This document shows, piece after piece, positions 5,685-7,127 of a stretch of 7,127 bases of DNA. The notes under the pieces are model-generated. The model was not told the DNA's origin. It did not search any database and was given only the letters and a program-made list of their open reading frames with translations. The position numbers were made by a program, and so were the translations under genes. Each line of letters begins with the position of its first letter. The first letter of the stretch is position 1. Source of the stretch: DASZZX01 sp036260415 (lineage in GTDB: Bacteria > Actinomycetota > Nitriliruptoria > Nitriliruptorales > JAHWKO01); the NCBI GenBank assembly GCA_036260415.1, contig DASZZX010000152.1:1-7127 (forward strand). The letters are read 5' to 3'.

Positions 5685-6095
5685 TCACGCGCGTGCGAGC
5701 AGCGACCGGGCCTCCTCGACGCAGCGCAGCGGCACGAGCACCCGCAGCGGCGTGTGACCGACCGCTGCGAGCGACGGGTAGGGGTCGGCTGTGGCGCCGG
5801 GAGTGACGGTCGCGGGGACGCCGTGGAGATCCAGGTAGCCGCGTGCCAGCACGGCCTCCCACCGGTACCTGCAGGCGAGCACCGGCACGAGCCGGTCGCC
5901 ACCTGGGCCGCCGCCGTCCTCCGGCCGCGGCGGGATCTCCGGAGGCGGCCCTTCGACGTGCCGCCGCGCCGATGTGGTCCGCACGATGGTGGTGGCCGTC
6001 GCCGCTCCACTGATCCGGCTTCTTCCGACCAGGGTAGGCGTCCCCGAACGCGGCGGTCGTCGGCCGTGGTGGGCGTCCGCCCGGGGCGCGCTCAC
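5685..6095 (-). CDS. Small protein with C-terminal DUF2007-like domain
   Basis: The 136-residue frame has two unlike halves. Residues about 69-136 resemble DUF2007, a small alpha/beta domain described as a putative signal-transducing domain. They show LVPVLACRYRWEAVLARGYLDLHGVPATVT, then a loop, then LRVLVPLRCVEEARSLLARA. Residues 1-68 are rich in Arg, Pro, Gly and Thr and resemble no domain I know. The start at 6095 is a GTG whose last two bases overlap the TGA of the upstream transporter (GTGA). This suggests translational coupling, since no good ribosome binding site precedes it. An alternative is the GTG at 5888, giving a 67-residue protein that is almost exactly the domain, with AGGTGG about 10 nt upstream. 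The frame's end is secure, its start is not. The function is unknown. Confidence 0.6.
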   Translation of the reverse strand: MSAPRADAHHGRRPPRSGTPTLVGRSRISGAATATTIVRTTSARRHVEGPPPEIPPRPEDGGGPGGDRLVPVLACRYRWEAVLARGYLDLHGVPATVTPGATADPYPSLAAVGHTPLRVLVPLRCVEEARSLLARA

Positions 6096-7072
6096 GGGGT
6101 CGCGCAGCGCTGAGTGACCGCTTCCTGCTCCGTGGTGGTCGGTCTGGGACGACGACCGTGTGACAGCGCCCCGACGTAGACGCCCGCCAGGACGATCAGG
6201 CCTCCCCCGATGACGCTCGCGTTGAGCGGCTCACCTGCCAACCAGGCGGCGAGCAGCACGGTCACGATCGGCATCAGCACGAACTGGTAGGAAGCGCCGG
6301 AGGCGGTCCACCGCTGCAGGACGAAGAAGTACAGGGCCAACAGCGCCACGCCTCCGAGCACCGCGAGGTGCAGCACCGCCAGCCACGTCGTCACGACGTC
6401 GGGGACGGACCACGGCTCGTCGACCACCTGGGAGAGACCCAGCAGCAGCGCCGCGCCCACCGCCATGGCGGTCCCGTTGGTGGCGGCTGGGTGGGCCGGG
6501 GGGTAGAGCTTGATGACGACCCCCGCCTCAGCCGCGCACACCGCCGCCGCCAGCATCCCCAGGGCCGACGCCACCCGGACGTCCACCGTGAGCGGGGCGT
6601 TGAGCAGCACGATGATCCCGGCGACCGTGACCACCGCCCCGGCCGCGCCCCGCCACCGGAACGGCTCCAGGCGGTGGAGGACCGCGAGGAACAACGTGAG
6701 CAGCGGGACCGCGGCGAAGATGACCCCGCCGATCCCGGCCGGGAGCGAGAGCAGGGCCCAGTAGGCCAACGCGTTGGCGATCGTGAACAACGACCCGAAC
6801 ACCAGTGTGCCCACGAGCGAACGCCCCCGAGGGAGCGGCACCCCGCGCCAGCGGATCACCACGGCGAACAGCAGCGACGCGATGGCGAAACGCAGCCCTG
6901 CCCCGTACAGCGGGGGCAGGTCGCGGTTGCTGAAACTGACCGCCACGAAGTTGGTCCCACCGATCAGCACGACCGCCGCGAACGCCACGACGGTGGGGCG
7001 ATCGGGACGGGTCTCGAGGGCGGCGGGTGCGGTGGCCACGTCGCAGCAGGCTACCGAGGGTGGGACGTCCAC
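6092..7072 (-). CDS. EamA/DMT-family transporter
   Basis: This is a 326-residue inner-membrane protein of the drug/metabolite transporter (EamA) superfamily. It has about ten hydrophobic helices in two homologous halves: the first covers about 27-158 and the second about 165-305. Supporting signs include GGTNFVAVSFSNRDLPPLYGAGLRF (38-62 region), the typical early-helix region of EamA proteins. The C-terminal GEPLNASVIGGGLIVLAGVY (280-299) matches the family's GEPL...G..LI..GV ending. The tail (304-326) is polar and cytoplasmic-like. Substrate cannot be inferred; members export or import amino acids, nucleosides and other small metabolites. The start used is GTG at 7072, with GAGG 11 nt upstream, a weak site. 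GTG at 7036 is an alternative. The frame stays open to the window edge, so a farther start is possible. It overlaps the next gene by 4 bp. Confidence 0.88.
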   Translation of the reverse strand: MDVPPSVACCDVATAPAALETRPDRPTVVAFAAVVLIGGTNFVAVSFSNRDLPPLYGAGLRFAIASLLFAVVIRWRGVPLPRGRSLVGTLVFGSLFTIANALAYWALLSLPAGIGGVIFAAVPLLTLFLAVLHRLEPFRWRGAAGAVVTVAGIIVLLNAPLTVDVRVASALGMLAAAVCAAEAGVVIKLYPPAHPAATNGTAMAVGAALLLGLSQVVDEPWSVPDVVTTWLAVLHLAVLGGVALLALYFFVLQRWTASGASYQFVLMPIVTVLLAAWLAGEPLNASVIGGGLIVLAGVYVGALSHGRRPRPTTTEQEAVTQRCATP

Positions 7073-7127
7073 GGCCGCGACGACCTCATGCGCCGGAGGC
7101 CGCGGCGGAGCCCCACGCGCCGGGGGT

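Overview
The window is GC-rich (roughly 65-75%) bacterial chromosome. Its gene order, rpsF-ssb-rpsR-rplI-dnaB, is the conserved ribosomal-protein/replication cluster of Actinobacteria. The GC content, the actinobacterial-looking protein sequences and GTG starts suggest a high-GC actinobacterium, possibly a deep-branching one. That is inferred from style, not from a marker gene, and I cannot name a genus.

Left part (1-1968, + strand): the end of a translation/replication operon. It holds ribosomal protein S6 (5' end cut by the window), single-stranded DNA-binding protein, a zinc-binding S18, and L9 with an unusually long C-terminal tail. S6 and S18 bind each other in the 30S platform. SSB lies between them, so replication and translation genes are interleaved.

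Middle (1969-4972, + strand): a 331-bp gap holds overlapping dyads and a same-strand run of CCACA cores, mostly TCCACA as in DnaA boxes. Their spacings are near multiples of one DNA helical turn. This is the most unexplained signal in the window. It lies directly upstream of dnaB, the replicative helicase gene. dnaB is interrupted by a 431-residue intein that has intact splicing residues and a LAGLIDADG homing endonuclease, inserted at the DLRESG^S site. After splicing, the helicase would be 459 residues, a normal length.

Right part (4973-7127, - strand): unrelated accessory genes convergent to dnaB and separated from it by a short hairpin. Reading along the minus strand, they are an EamA/DMT-family transporter, a small protein with a DUF2007-like C-terminal domain whose GTG start overlaps the transporter stop (GTGA), a 40/41-bp tandem repeat carrying hairpins, and a four-helix DUF1761-like membrane protein.

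No tRNA, rRNA, CRISPR array, insertion sequence or phage gene was recognised. Apart from the intein, nothing here is clearly mobile.
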